IMG/VR virus record: IMGVR_UViG_3300035698_035359
Location: 26,260-90,259 of that record
Strand: one strand, 5' to 3'
Source of the DNA: a virus
DNA: 64,000 nt
Shown: in pieces, positions 42,169 through 51,311 of the stretch
How the letters are laid out: each line of letters begins with the position of its first letter
Position numbering within the stretch: position 1 is the stretch's first letter
Translations under genes and position numbers: made by a program
Notes under the pieces: generated by a model
Told to the model about the DNA's origin: nothing
What the model saw: the letters and a program-made list of their open reading frames with translations, nothing else
The model's database searches: none

Positions 42169-42305
42169 TGAAAACACATAATAGAATTACTAATGCAATA
42201 AAAGTAGACTTTTATAAATATAAAGTAGATAAAAATGGCAAAATAATAGTTACAGAAAAAATAGAAAGACATAAGAAAAGTAAGAAAAAGGATGGTAAAA
42301 AATAA
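42168..42305 (+). CDS. Basic micropeptide between fibre genes (45 aa)
   Basis: The start overlaps the long-fibre stop (TAATG) and its own stop overlaps the next start in the same way. The 45 residues are very basic with a KKSKKKDGKK tail. The double overlap strongly suggests translation; function unknown. Confidence 0.55.
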   Translation: MKTHNRITNAIKVDFYKYKVDKNGKIIVTEKIERHKKSKKKDGKK

Positions 42306-44761
42306 TGGCACTTATAACGGAAATAACAAAATCATATTTTGATAGATTTATGCCTAGACCAAGAGATGGATTTAGCTCTGCAAATATGAGAAATCAATAT
42401 ATTGCATTAGCATCTGGAGACTTTCTTCCATTTAGAGCAATGTGTCAATTAGTAGTTGAAAGCCACGATTATGGAAGCGATATTGCAGCATCTGGAGTTT
42501 ATTCTGGAACAGGAGTTACAGTAACTACTAACAAAGCTAGTCAATATGAAGGATTGGCTTGTTTAGAATGCACAATAGATGGCACAGGAAATAGAACTGC
42601 AGCAAGAGCAGCATTAGGTACTGTAATAGATATATCTGATTTTACAATGCTAGGAATATGGGCTAGATGTGATACAACTTCTTCTGCTATACAATTTTAT
42701 TTGAAGGATGGTTCTGCCAATGAAAGTTATTGGGACATTACTACCAACGGAACAGCAGATACTTGGGAACAAGCTGCTTTAACTTTAGCTTCCCCAGATT
42801 CTAATAATGGTACACCAGCGGTTTTAACTGATATAGAATCTTATGGATATAAAGGATTAGATGCTTCTGTTGTTTATTTATTTGACGAGATACTTGCTCA
42901 TATTTGGGCGATGAAAGTTTATATGACACAATCTTACATTGGAGATTATTTCTATCCTTTTTATGACGGTACAACTAGAATAAGTTATGCAGGTGGATTA
43001 ACTGGGACAATTACTGCTCCATCTGTTAATCCTAGGTTAGATTTAATTAGTTATAATCCAGGTGCTGGAACAATTACAGTAACAAGTGGTAGTGAAGTTG
43101 CTGCACCTGTCTTTTCTGATATACCTGCAGTTCCTGCGGATGAGATACCTTTATATGCCGTATATGTTCCTACAACTGCTACAAAAATAGTAGAATATCA
43201 CGACAAATCCAACTACCCTACCGATGGATATATTTATGCGGATTTAAGACCACTATATGAAATGTCTGCTACAGAACCAGGTGCTAATAAAGCTCTTAGC
43301 AATCTTTCTTCAGTGGCGATAAATACTTCTTTGCTACCTGCTGCAGCAGATACACATAGTTTAGGTTCGGTAGATAAAGAATGGTTAAGTCTTTATATTG
43401 GTGATGCAGGAAAGATATATTTAGGTTTAGGGCAAGATGTCTCAATAGAAAGAAGTGCAGCTAATGAAATGACAATAACAGCTACTTCTGGTGTAACTTT
43501 AGCAGATTGCGGTGTTCTAGATGCAGATGGCATAGACTTAGTTACAGGGAATGATTATCAAATTAATAATGTATCTGTACTCAATGCAACTACGCTAGGT
43601 GCTACAGTATTAGCTTCCTCATTAACTTCGCTTGGCACAATAGCTTCCTTAGTAGCAACCACAGCAGACATTAATGCAGGAACATTTGACGGTATAGTAG
43701 GTGGTACAACACCAGCTGATGGGTCATTCTCTACTTTAAGTGCTACTGGAGATGTCACTCTAACTACTCACCTTGTAGGTGGAGATGGCACTACTAACCC
43801 TACTAACCTATTAACCAATGGTAACTTTGAACTATGGTCGGCAGGGACTTCTTCTGCTCCTGATGGGTGGACTTTGACAAATGGTAGTGTAGCGAGAGAA
43901 GGAACTATTATTAAAACAGGGACATACTCTGCCGCTTTAACAAGAGCTGGGGCAAATGCTACTATCAGGCAAAGGATAGATGAAGAAAAAGGAATAGATT
44001 ATTACAAGGGAAGATTAGTAACTTATAGTTGTTGGGTATATGCTACCGTTGCAGACAGAGCAAGATTAAACATTGAAGATGCGGGAACCGCTGATAACTA
44101 TTCATCTTATCATACAGGAAACTCAAGCTGGCAGTTGCTAACAGTTACAACTACAATAGGGTCTGGTTCTTCTATGATAACTTGTTACTGTAATGTAAGT
44201 ACAGGCGACACAACAGCCTACTTTGACGGAGCTATGTTAGTAGAAGGTGCTATGCCTTATGCTTTCTCTCCTCGCCCAGTTCAACCACAAGACACTCCAG
44301 ACTTAAATGGTATCAAATTCCCCGCCACTCAATCAGCCTCAGCAGACGCTAACACTTTAGATGATTATGAGGAAGGGACTTGGACGCCTGTTTTAAGTTT
44401 AGCTACTGCTGGGGATAGTGCCCAAAGTAGTCAATATGGTAGTTATGTAAAAATAGGTAATAGGGTATTTATTACTGGTAATGTTACTATTGTAAAGGGG
44501 ACAGGAACAGGAACATTAACTCTGACAGGATTACCATTTACAAATAAAAATGTAGCAGATAATTGGGCAGCACTTACTATTAATTGGTATGGTGGAGGGA
44601 ATGCTAATGAAATACCGATAGCTTTGGTTGATGTTAACAGCAATGTAGTTTCTTTACAGATGCAATCGTTGGCTTCAGGTGGCACATATTCCGCTATGGA
44701 TAATACTGATTTAGCTGCTGCTTTTGCAACAGCAAGAATATCAGGGCATTATCTGGTGTAA
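42305..44761 (+). CDS. Tail fibre / receptor-binding protein
   Basis: The 818-residue protein has several beta domains. One near residues 495-640 resembles a CBM4/9-type carbohydrate-binding module (LLTNGNFELWSAG...DGWTLTNG...AALTRAG). The C-terminus has EEGTWTPVL and YVKIGNRVFITG, a tip module common in phage fibres. It should recognise a host surface polysaccharide. Confidence 0.72.
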   Translation: MALITEITKSYFDRFMPRPRDGFSSANMRNQYIALASGDFLPFRAMCQLVVESHDYGSDIAASGVYSGTGVTVTTNKASQYEGLACLECTIDGTGNRTAARAALGTVIDISDFTMLGIWARCDTTSSAIQFYLKDGSANESYWDITTNGTADTWEQAALTLASPDSNNGTPAVLTDIESYGYKGLDASVVYLFDEILAHIWAMKVYMTQSYIGDYFYPFYDGTTRISYAGGLTGTITAPSVNPRLDLISYNPGAGTITVTSGSEVAAPVFSDIPAVPADEIPLYAVYVPTTATKIVEYHDKSNYPTDGYIYADLRPLYEMSATEPGANKALSNLSSVAINTSLLPAAADTHSLGSVDKEWLSLYIGDAGKIYLGLGQDVSIERSAANEMTITATSGVTLADCGVLDADGIDLVTGNDYQINNVSVLNATTLGATVLASSLTSLGTIASLVATTADINAGTFDGIVGGTTPADGSFSTLSATGDVTLTTHLVGGDGTTNPTNLLTNGNFELWSAGTSSAPDGWTLTNGSVAREGTIIKTGTYSAALTRAGANATIRQRIDEEKGIDYYKGRLVTYSCWVYATVADRARLNIEDAGTADNYSSYHTGNSSWQLLTVTTTIGSGSSMITCYCNVSTGDTTAYFDGAMLVEGAMPYAFSPRPVQPQDTPDLNGIKFPATQSASADANTLDDYEEGTWTPVLSLATAGDSAQSSQYGSYVKIGNRVFITGNVTIVKGTGTGTLTLTGLPFTNKNVADNWAALTINWYGGGNANEIPIALVDVNSNVVSLQMQSLASGGTYSAMDNTDLAAAFATARISGHYLV

Positions 44762-44773
44762 AGGAGAAATCCA

Positions 44774-44875
44774 ATGAACCAAAATGATAAGAGTATGAAC
44801 AACAGAGCAATCAAGCAGAAGTTGTTTGACCTACTCAAACAGGCTATAAGGCTGATCGGAGCGTTTAAATGTTGA
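44774..44875 (+). CDS. Possible micropeptide (33 aa)
   Basis: An ATG at 44774 follows AAGGAGAAA and opens 33 codons of a basic amphipathic helix (AIKQKLFDLLKQAIRLIGAF). It overlaps the next start by seven bases. It may be a remnant of the fibre locus. Confidence 0.4.
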   Translation: MNQNDKSMNNRAIKQKLFDLLKQAIRLIGAFKC

Positions 44876-45360
44876 ACCCTGAATGGGCAATGGCAACAGG
44901 CTCTTGGAATCACTTTGCTATTGTTAGAAACGGAAACAATGGATATCTTTATGTTAATGGTGTTCAAGGTCAAACTTGGGACGTAACAGGATTAAGTATA
45001 GATTCAGAAGGTTCTGGATTATGTATAGGACGACCTTACGGCAATGTTGATAATTATTATTTAGATGGTTGGATAGATGAAATTAGACTATCAAAAGGCG
45101 TTGCACGTTGGACAGCTGCCTTTACACCACCAACATACGCATATGTATCTACTTTCGAAGTTACGCCTAACATAACAAGTGCTAATGCATTTCAGGCGAT
45201 TGCATGGGATATTTCTGCAATAGGAGATTATAATAAAGATGCAATAGATAAAATTATAGCAACTGTAGTTAATGCCGATGCTGCTAATACTTTTTATATA
45301 GATAATATGTATGCAGTTCTTGGTGGTAGTAATGTAATCTTTTTTGGGAATAATTTTTAA
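44869..45360 (+). CDS. LamG-like lectin fragment (163 aa)
   Basis: Residues 10-95 match the second half of a LamG/concanavalin-like jelly roll: WNHFAIVRNGNNGYLYVNG, LCIGRPYG, YLDGWIDEIRLSKGVARW. The first half of the jelly roll, normally another 80 or so residues, is missing, because the frame starts within the domain. Either this is a truncated gene or the first half is contributed by another chain. It lies between two fibre genes. Confidence 0.65.
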   Translation: MLNPEWAMATGSWNHFAIVRNGNNGYLYVNGVQGQTWDVTGLSIDSEGSGLCIGRPYGNVDNYYLDGWIDEIRLSKGVARWTAAFTPPTYAYVSTFEVTPNITSANAFQAIAWDISAIGDYNKDAIDKIIATVVNADAANTFYIDNMYAVLGGSNVIFFGNNF

Positions 45361-45374
45361 ACGGAGAAAACAAA

Positions 45375-46670
45375 ATGACAATATATCGGAACAATTCCAA
45401 TCTTCCAAATTCTACTAAAATAGATAATAACAATGAAATGATTTTAGAATTAGAAGGCTTAGTGCAAAGTGGAAGGTTTAATAAAAGTGAACTTGACCAA
45501 ATTTATGCTATTTTAAATCTTGATAGGAAATTCCTTCGTGACCAAGGTATAGGTAACACTATTACTACACGCACAGGTTGGTCACACATTAAGGAGGAAA
45601 CTGGGTATTCTATATGGCGTTTTCTACCTACTAGATATTCTTATAATTCTTTAAATAATCTCTATTTTAATAGTGCAGTCCTCGAAAATCGTGGCGAAGC
45701 TTCAAGTGAAACTGCTGAAACTTTTGATTCTGTTCAATTATATAATGGTGATAGTGGCGCAGGTTACACTGATGATACTACAGAAGCTGGAACAGAGGGT
45801 GGAACAGAGTTTGATTTGCTAGATTCAACTAATGACTATCTTTATATTGGTGACGCAACAACTTTTACTGGTATAAAATTTGAGTTTCATACAAGAGGTA
45901 GCAATAATACATTAAAAGTAGAATATTGGAATGGAGCGTGGACAGAAGTAACAGCTAATAGTGATACTTTAGATGATGATACTTCTGACTTTGAAAGTGA
46001 TGGAAAAATATCTTGGGATGCTTTATCAGACTGGGCTACAACTACTGTTAATAGTGTAACAAAATATTGGATAAGAATATCTACAACTACAACGCCAGTT
46101 ACAACAGCTAAAGGGTATTATATAATTCCTTATAATAGCGTACCTGCTTTACTTGCTTTATCTTCTACTCAAATACAAGAAGAAGATTGGGCTTGGTGTT
46201 CTTATAGCACTGCAATATATGTTACTGTAAGAAATTCAGGGAATGCTTCTTATGAGGGTGATTATTTTATAGATTCCGCTAGCACTTCTACAAATTTAGA
46301 AAATTTCTTTGTTCACAATAACGGAGATGGCTATGAAGCAGACTATGAAGATAGTGGATATGACCCAGTGCAAGCGGTTAGTTCCGCAACATCACTAACT
46401 GTAGATGATGGAGTAGTATTAGTAGATGCTTCAAATGTTCCTAGTGGTAGCAATTATATTGTAATTACATTGCCTAGCGCAGTTGCTATTGAAGGAAAAA
46501 GATTAACTATTAAAGTTCTAACAACAGAATCAGGTAATGCAGGCGTTCAAATAGATGGGGAAAGTGGAGAAACTATTGATGGGATTGCTACATATGAAAT
46601 GATAGTAGATTATGATTATGTTACTGTCATAAGTAATGGAGCAAGTTGGAATATCATAAGTAAATCATAA
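45375..46670 (+). CDS. Tail fibre or tail-tip accessory protein
   Basis: The 431-residue protein has a short coiled-coil start, then a domain with VEYWNGAWTEVT, WDALSDW and KYWIRIST that is also present in the head-fibre-like protein at 17801-20281. The C-terminus (SLTVDDGVVLVDAS, GKRLTIKVLTTESG) looks like a fibre-tip beta helix. It probably binds the host surface. Confidence 0.65.
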   Translation: MTIYRNNSNLPNSTKIDNNNEMILELEGLVQSGRFNKSELDQIYAILNLDRKFLRDQGIGNTITTRTGWSHIKEETGYSIWRFLPTRYSYNSLNNLYFNSAVLENRGEASSETAETFDSVQLYNGDSGAGYTDDTTEAGTEGGTEFDLLDSTNDYLYIGDATTFTGIKFEFHTRGSNNTLKVEYWNGAWTEVTANSDTLDDDTSDFESDGKISWDALSDWATTTVNSVTKYWIRISTTTTPVTTAKGYYIIPYNSVPALLALSSTQIQEEDWAWCSYSTAIYVTVRNSGNASYEGDYFIDSASTSTNLENFFVHNNGDGYEADYEDSGYDPVQAVSSATSLTVDDGVVLVDASNVPSGSNYIVITLPSAVAIEGKRLTIKVLTTESGNAGVQIDGESGETIDGIATYEMIVDYDYVTVISNGASWNIISKS

Positions 46671-47206
46671 TGCTAGTATTACTAAACTTATTACTATTAT
46701 TAATAATTACAGTATCTTGTGGATTATTGGGTTCTTATGCTGGTGCAGATAAAACCTGGAAGGGTTGGCGTAGATATATAATGCCTATTCTTTTAACTAT
46801 ATTAGCTATCGCAGTATTACAATGGTGGTGTGTATTAATACTATTAATAATAATTCCCTTAACAATGGGATATGGAATACCCGATTCGGGAGATGATGGA
46901 AGTACTTTAGGTAGGTTTTTCTGGAAGTTATTTAATAAGAATGAATTTTTAGCTAATTTTGCTACAAGGGGAATGTTATCAGTTTTAGAATGGATTCCTT
47001 TTATTATTATACCAATTCTTTTTGGTAACTTTATATTATATTTTATATTAGGGATTATTTTTATAGTGAACACTTTGATATGGTCTGTTTTTGTTAAAAA
47101 TGAGGGTATGTTCACATTCTTAAATAGAAATTTGGGATGGGAGGAATTTTATATTTGGAGTGGTTATGGGTTCTGTGCTGGAGTTTTAATATTATTTAAT
47201 AGATAG
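46670..47206 (+). CDS. Multi-span membrane protein (178 aa), possible holin
   Basis: The start overlaps the upstream stop. About five hydrophobic segments are visible (residues 1-20, 38-67, 107-135 and 158-177 among them). A holin is often encoded right after the tail fibres, but holins usually have one to four spans, so this may instead be a transport or exclusion protein. Confidence 0.5.
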   Translation: MLVLLNLLLLLIITVSCGLLGSYAGADKTWKGWRRYIMPILLTILAIAVLQWWCVLILLIIIPLTMGYGIPDSGDDGSTLGRFFWKLFNKNEFLANFATRGMLSVLEWIPFIIIPILFGNFILYFILGIIFIVNTLIWSVFVKNEGMFTFLNRNLGWEEFYIWSGYGFCAGVLILFNR

Positions 47207-47219
47207 GAGTGATACAATA

Positions 47220-47597
47220 ATGGGAGCTATGTCAGAGTGGGTTAAACAAATATATGAAGAAGTATTTTATTATAATTCAGAGACATTTAATGAACATTCT
47301 AAAATGAGACAATATAAATGTGACTTATGTAGAATTGTTCATAAAAACAAAAAAATGAGAGTTCAATGGGAAGATGAAGATTGGTTAATTGTTAATAGTC
47401 CCAAAAACACCCCCATGATTATATTTAAGAAACACGTTAAATATGTTGAGGGTGCTAGATACACTGAGGATTTGGAAGGTTTCTTAAAGTGGATGTTTTT
47501 AATTCATTCAAAAGTTAAAGACCATGAACATAGATATGTGGATATAGATATATATAGAACTTCACCTCATTTTCATGCATACTATAAGTTATTTTGA
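47220..47597 (+). CDS. Putative HIT-like protein (125 aa)
   Basis: The protein has CDLCR, a later PMIIFKKHV strand, and ends with SPHFHAYYKLF. The order C..C, strand, then HxHx near the end resembles histidine-triad nucleotide hydrolases, but the third histidine is replaced by aromatic residues. It is the last rightward gene, and its end overlaps the convergent gene by nine bases. Confidence 0.4.
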   Translation: MGAMSEWVKQIYEEVFYYNSETFNEHSKMRQYKCDLCRIVHKNKKMRVQWEDEDWLIVNSPKNTPMIIFKKHVKYVEGARYTEDLEGFLKWMFLIHSKVKDHEHRYVDIDIYRTSPHFHAYYKLF

Positions 47598-47768
47598 ACC
47601 AATTAATTTTTTAACTAATTTAATTTCTTCTCTTGTAACTTTTATAATGGTTTTCTTAATATTCCCATTATTAAAGAAAACAGATATAGTTTTATCTTTG
47701 CTATTCACTTCAAACATAAAAACTTCATCAAGTTTAATTCCGAAATTTCTTATTTTAATCCAATTCAT
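47589..47768 (-). CDS. Hypothetical protein (59 aa)
   Basis: The ATG at 47768 is preferred over 47828 because GGAGGGGAG lies just upstream and the longer form overlaps the next gene more. The 59 residues are beta-rich (VFMFEVNSKDKTISVFF) with a helical C-terminus. It is the terminal gene of the leftward locus. No family recognised. Confidence 0.5.
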   Translation of the reverse strand: MNWIKIRNFGIKLDEVFMFEVNSKDKTISVFFNNGNIKKTIIKVTREEIKLVKKLIGSK

Positions 47769-48045
47769 TTTCAATCTCCCCTCCAATGTATTTTTCTCCA
47801 TCCCATATTTCCATATGCAATGAGTCATCTTTTTTATTCATAAATATTTTAAGATACCCCTTATTTATTAATTCTATCGTTGCTTCTTCAGATTCATCTA
47901 ATCCCATTCCTCCTTTATGAAATAAACTATAACAATTGTTACTTTTTAATAATTCTCTAATAACTTTAATAAAAAATTTTCGTTCTTCATTAGGTAAGTC
48001 TTGCACTTTAATAAAAGGTAAACTTGTAATTGGTGGTGGGTTCAT
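47755..48045 (-). CDS. Hypothetical protein (96 aa)
   Basis: The 96-residue protein starts one base from the end of the next glycosyltransferase gene. It begins MNPPPITSLPF and is alpha/beta with an acidic tail. No family recognised; its place suggests a small accessory of the glycan locus. Confidence 0.55.
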   Translation of the reverse strand: MNPPPITSLPFIKVQDLPNEERKFFIKVIRELLKSNNCYSLFHKGGMGLDESEEATIELINKGYLKIFMNKKDDSLHMEIWDGEKYIGGEIENELD

Positions 48046-48662
48046 TATAATACACCTCTTTTTAATGCTCTAGAAACTTGGTAATGTTTTATTACTGCAT
48101 TATCACATTTCACATGAGGTTCTTGTCCTCCAGGCATACTTGTTATATAACAATATTCTAATGGTAAGTCATATATCTTAATATCTTTTTTTTGCTTCAA
48201 AACCCTACCTAAAGCTTTCTGCTCCCAGTCACCAACTTCCATAGCATTTTCATACCATATTCTGCATAACTTTTTAACTTTATCAGTATTCCGCAAAAAC
48301 ATAGTCCCAGAAAGTACTTCTTTTACTCCACTATTGTTTTTATACCAAGTATCCCAATCTAGAGTATATAAAGCTATGCTATACTCTTCTGGAAGGCACT
48401 GGAACAGCTCTGGATAGCTCTCCACAGTACAATCGACATCTAATAGTACGATATTAGTACCCTTATATTTTTCAAGCGTCTGAAGGGCTATCAGGGGCTT
48501 TTGAGCTACATTTTTATGCCAATTATGATAGTTTTCAGCTTCTATAATAAGAGGCTCTATATTAAGCTTTTTAAGTGAAGGTAGTAGATATTTATTAGCC
48601 ACTTCAATATATGGACTGTCTTTAGTTATAAAACAAACTATTTTAAATTCTTCCATGGTCAT
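48045..48662 (-). CDS. GT-A type glycosyltransferase (nucleotide-sugar transferase)
   Basis: The 205-residue protein has a DVD metal-binding motif in IVLLDVDCTV (about residue 74-79), SGTMFLRN further on and DWEQKAL near residue 144, as in GT8-like and related nucleotide-diphospho-sugar transferases. It transfers a sugar from a nucleotide donor to a glycan. The acceptor is unknown. It overlaps the cupin gene by 20 bases. Confidence 0.7.
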   Translation of the reverse strand: MTMEEFKIVCFITKDSPYIEVANKYLLPSLKKLNIEPLIIEAENYHNWHKNVAQKPLIALQTLEKYKGTNIVLLDVDCTVESYPELFQCLPEEYSIALYTLDWDTWYKNNSGVKEVLSGTMFLRNTDKVKKLCRIWYENAMEVGDWEQKALGRVLKQKKDIKIYDLPLEYCYITSMPGGQEPHVKCDNAVIKHYQVSRALKRGVL

Positions 48663-48996
48663 CTTCCAATCTTATAATATCATCTTCTTTACATCTACCT
48701 TCTTGCACTTCTAATATTCTAGCAACATCTTTTCCATTATTCTGTAACCTATGAACTTCTTTTTTCTTAATCATATCCCAATAACCAAAAATATCTCTAA
48801 TATCTACTTCTTGGTTATCAATGACAAAGGTAACTTTACCTTTTAATAAGTACCAAAATTCAGACCTAAATTTATGAAACTGTAATGAAGTTCTTGATTT
48901 AGGGTTAATTTCTATAATTTTAACTTTGTAATTTTTATCTTGTTCAATAACTTTAAATCTACCCCAAGGTCTTTTAGACCATTTATTTTTTACCAT
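48643..48996 (-). CDS. Mannose-6-phosphate isomerase-type cupin
   Basis: The 117-residue protein matches the C-terminal cupin of type II mannose-6-phosphate isomerases: RPWGRFKVIE, then SLQFHKFRSEFW, HRLQNNG and ending LEVQEGRCKEDDIIRLEDDHGR. The metal-binding His/Glu set is present. Here it stands alone without the nucleotidyltransferase part, so it could convert fructose-6-P and mannose-6-P or act on a related sugar-phosphate for GDP-mannose/GDP-fucose supply. Confidence 0.8.
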   Translation of the reverse strand: MVKNKWSKRPWGRFKVIEQDKNYKVKIIEINPKSRTSLQFHKFRSEFWYLLKGKVTFVIDNQEVDIRDIFGYWDMIKKKEVHRLQNNGKDVARILEVQEGRCKEDDIIRLEDDHGRI

Positions 48997-49220
48997 GGTT
49001 TTATAATCCTACTTTTAGTTTCATGTAATTTTTTAGCTTCTTTTGGATGCTTTAAAAAATACAGTGCCTTTGCCAAATCATTTACAACTACTCCGTGAGT
49101 TTCTTCATCCCACTTAACAAATAATTTAAAGTGCTGTAAAAAGGAAATCATTTTGTCTATCGTTTCTTTTGTTTTACCTTTTTTAACTCCTATAAAACCT
49201 ATTTTCTTTTCATAACTCAT
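48990..49220 (-). CDS. Small SLOG-like hypothetical protein (76 aa)
   Basis: The N-terminal IGFIGVKKGKTKETI resembles the start of the IGFTGTRKGMT-type phage proteins of the SLOG/Rossmann group, but the protein is too short to hold the full fold. A C-terminal helix-rich part follows. The relationship is tentative. Confidence 0.4.
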   Translation of the reverse strand: MSYEKKIGFIGVKKGKTKETIDKMISFLQHFKLFVKWDEETHGVVVNDLAKALYFLKHPKEAKKLHETKSRIIKPW

Positions 49221-49708
49221 TGTTTTTCTTCCCTTTCTTCATAATTTATAATAACGTCAATACCCTCTTCAATAGTAGGAGTTTCATATCTGTTATAAAA
49301 GTTAGTCCAAACTTTATCCCAAACTTCTCTTTTAAAACCCCCATGAGGATTTTTCATTCTTCTATCAACTGAATCTTTTTGACTTAATCTAGGCATTAAA
49401 ATACAAGTAACTTTATATTTATATTTTTTCGCCATATTGATAAAATAATCTCTCCATTCTTGAGCTACATTAACTTCATCAATAAGTAAATTAACCCCTA
49501 GCTTCATAAATTTCTTAGCCATATTATGAGCAGAATCTATAATAATAGGTTCATATTCAGTATTAAATATATATTTACCTCCACCTATACCATAGCGCAT
49601 AGCATCTCTAGAAATTATAACATAGTCTTTCTTTTGATATTTAGAAGCAACAGTAGATTTACCACTTCCTATGTTTCCCACAGTTAAAATTAAATTTTTT
49701 TCTGACAT
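49217..49708 (-). CDS. P-loop kinase (polynucleotide kinase-like)
   Basis: The 163-residue protein starts with Walker A GNIGSGKST at about residues 11-19, followed by SRDAMRYG with the Asp-Ala-Met pattern of the AAA_33/PNK-type kinases, and LLIDEVN (Walker B-like). It likely phosphorylates a small molecule, sugar or nucleic-acid 5' end. In this locus a sugar or aminoalcohol substrate is attractive but unproven. Confidence 0.7.
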   Translation of the reverse strand: MSEKNLILTVGNIGSGKSTVASKYQKKDYVIISRDAMRYGIGGGKYIFNTEYEPIIIDSAHNMAKKFMKLGVNLLIDEVNVAQEWRDYFINMAKKYKYKVTCILMPRLSQKDSVDRRMKNPHGGFKREVWDKVWTNFYNRYETPTIEEGIDVIINYEEREEKQ

Positions 49709-49710
49709 TT

Positions 49711-50301
49711 CTAATTCTCCATTATATAGGTGTAATAAGCAAACCAGTAATCTCTATTTGTGTTGGCAATAACATTACATGGTTGACATATAGTAATTAA
49801 ATTATTAATATTACAATTCTTTTTGTTATAATCTATATGATGAATATCTAATTTTCTATAATAGTCTTTTTCTTTCTTTCCACACTTTTGACAGGTATAA
49901 TTATCTCTTTTTCTTATTTTTTCTTTTAATTTAGAAGTAAATTTTAAGCTATACTCGCCAAAGCTTAAACCACCTTGCCAATTCCAATGTTTATCTCCTA
50001 TCTCGGCTTCACCTATCTTCCTCTTAGTTTCTTCTGATAATTTTCCCCCTCTTAGACTATTAGCTATTTGCTTTCTCATTTTTTTAGTCATTCTTTTCTT
50101 ATGAATAACAACTACTTTGTTTCTATATTTAGGAGTAGTCCATATTTTCTTCATAAATAAACTATGTTCTGGATTCTTTTTCCCCTTTAATTTTTGTCTT
50201 ATTTTTGCTTTAATTTCTTCGCCCATTTTCCTATTTTTATTCCAAGGAATATGTCCTTTTTTAAAACTTCCATTATTTGACTGCCCTTTATGCAAACCCA
50301 T
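49711..50301 (-). CDS. HNH homing endonuclease with NUMOD3 motifs
   Basis: The ATG at 50301 is favoured because GGGAG precedes it and the longer version (to 50322) would overlap the APS kinase gene more. NUMOD3-type DNA-binding segments (LSEETKRKIGEA) lie in the first half. The C-terminal part is an HNH domain: CQKCGKKE, LDIHHIDYNKKN and NNLITICQPCN. It is a mobile gene inserted in the glycan locus next to the APS kinase gene. Confidence 0.85.
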   Translation of the reverse strand: MGLHKGQSNNGSFKKGHIPWNKNRKMGEEIKAKIRQKLKGKKNPEHSLFMKKIWTTPKYRNKVVVIHKKRMTKKMRKQIANSLRGGKLSEETKRKIGEAEIGDKHWNWQGGLSFGEYSLKFTSKLKEKIRKRDNYTCQKCGKKEKDYYRKLDIHHIDYNKKNCNINNLITICQPCNVIANTNRDYWFAYYTYIMEN

Positions 50302-50744
50302 TATTTTACTCCCAATAACCAATCTTCAAAAATTTCTACGCATTTTCCCTTACTATTTTTATCTATATCTATTTTTAAATCAGGTTCCATAGGGATTTCG
50401 TAAGGTTTATTAGAAGCTAATCTCAATTTTCTTTCCAAGTAAACCCATTTTATAGGAACTATTTTCTGTAACTTTAATCTCGTATCTCTAAATGGAGCAA
50501 TAACAGATACAATTACTAGTTGATTTTGTTTTAGTAACACTTTAGCTAATCTTGCAACTCTTAAATTATGTTCTTCTCTAGCTTCTTTAGTGAAACCTGC
50601 ACCCAGAGAAATACTATCTCGCATTTCATCTCCATCTAGGATTACACAGCTATTATGTTTTTTAAATCCATAAGCTAAAGTTGTTTTACCTGCTCCCGAA
50701 TTTCCAGTGAGCCAAATTATTTGTTTTCTTTTTTGCATTGACAT
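50301..50744 (-). CDS. cysC: Adenylylsulfate (APS) kinase
   Basis: The 147-residue protein has the APS-kinase hallmarks: Walker A GNSGAGKTT at 14-22, DGDEMRDSIS, LGAGFTKEAREEHNLRVARLAK and VSVIAPFRDTR. The reaction is APS plus ATP to PAPS plus ADP. PAPS is the sulfate don for sulfotransferases, two of which are encoded at 61105-62518. It is slightly shorter than bacterial CysC (about 200), lacking part of the C-terminal region. No ATP sulfurylase is seen in this window, so APS would come from the host or another phage gene. Confidence 0.85.
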   Translation of the reverse strand: MSMQKRKQIIWLTGNSGAGKTTLAYGFKKHNSCVILDGDEMRDSISLGAGFTKEAREEHNLRVARLAKVLLKQNQLVIVSVIAPFRDTRLKLQKIVPIKWVYLERKLRLASNKPYEIPMEPDLKIDIDKNSKGKCVEIFEDWLLGVK

Positions 50745-50968
50745 TTTTCCCTTTCGTCCATTTTAAATAGTCTTAGAAATGTATAGTGATATAAATAATA
50801 TAGACACATATTAATAGTGCCCCATATTAAGGAAGCTCCCATTGCCCCAAAACTTATCATGGCTTGTTTCACTACCAATTTAAAGAAAATAGCGTTGACT
50901 AATATTACTATGCATCTATATACAAGACCGCTTTTTAGTAATCTAATTGTTTTAATCGGTCTCCACAT
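50717..50968 (-). CDS. Small membrane protein, DUF2061-like (83 aa)
   Basis: Two hydrophobic segments (about residues 16-33 and 40-65) flank a short loop, with basic ends. Similar pattern and length to one half of the DUF2061 protein at 51788-52183. DUF2061 proteins are often linked to sulfate-activation genes in bacteria. It overlaps the APS kinase gene by 28 bases. Confidence 0.55.
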   Translation of the reverse strand: MWRPIKTIRLLKSGLVYRCIVILVNAIFFKLVVKQAMISFGAMGASLIWGTINMCLYYLYHYTFLRLFKMDEREKCQCKKENK

Positions 50969-51311
50969 TTCGCGATTCCCTAATCTTTGTTGCTGATATT
51001 TGTTCCGTTTCTTTATCTAGACTTATCACACGAATTCCCCATCCCACTTTTCTGCCATGACATACTTCATCTATATCAGGTATTTTAATAACTTTAACTG
51101 TTCCATCCAACATTTCATCCTTAAACTCTGCGATAAACATAAACAATCTTTCATCATAATTATACGGATTACTTTCATCTTTCATAGTATTTCTAATAGC
51201 AACACAAACATTTTTTCCTTCATCTAAAACCGATTGTATTAATTTGATATGCCCAGCGTGGAGAGGTTGATATCTCCCTATCATTAAAGAATAAACTTTT
51301 TTCTCTTTCAT
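50952..51311 (-). CDS. Nucleotidyltransferase (cytidylyltransferase superfamily)
   Basis: The 119-residue protein has GRYQPLHAGHIKLI, the HxGH motif, near its start and ISATKIRES at the end, the second signature (ISxTxxR). This superfamily couples NTP to phosphate groups and includes NMN adenylyltransferase and glycerol-3-phosphate cytidylyltransferase. The substrate cannot be told from sequence; an activated sugar or alcohol for the glycan locus is one option. ATP sulfurylase is not supported, since it is much longer. Confidence 0.72.
   Translation of the reverse strand: MKEKKVYSLMIGRYQPLHAGHIKLIQSVLDEGKNVCVAIRNTMKDESNPYNYDERLFMFIAEFKDEMLDGTVKVIKIPDIDEVCHGRKVGWGIRVISLDKETEQISATKIRESRNVETD

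Noticed and set aside
50952-51311. An ATP sulfurylase to complete sulfate activation
   Set aside because: The protein is only 119 residues and has HxGH/ISxTxxR motifs of small nucleotidyltransferases, not the much larger ATP sulfurylase fold.
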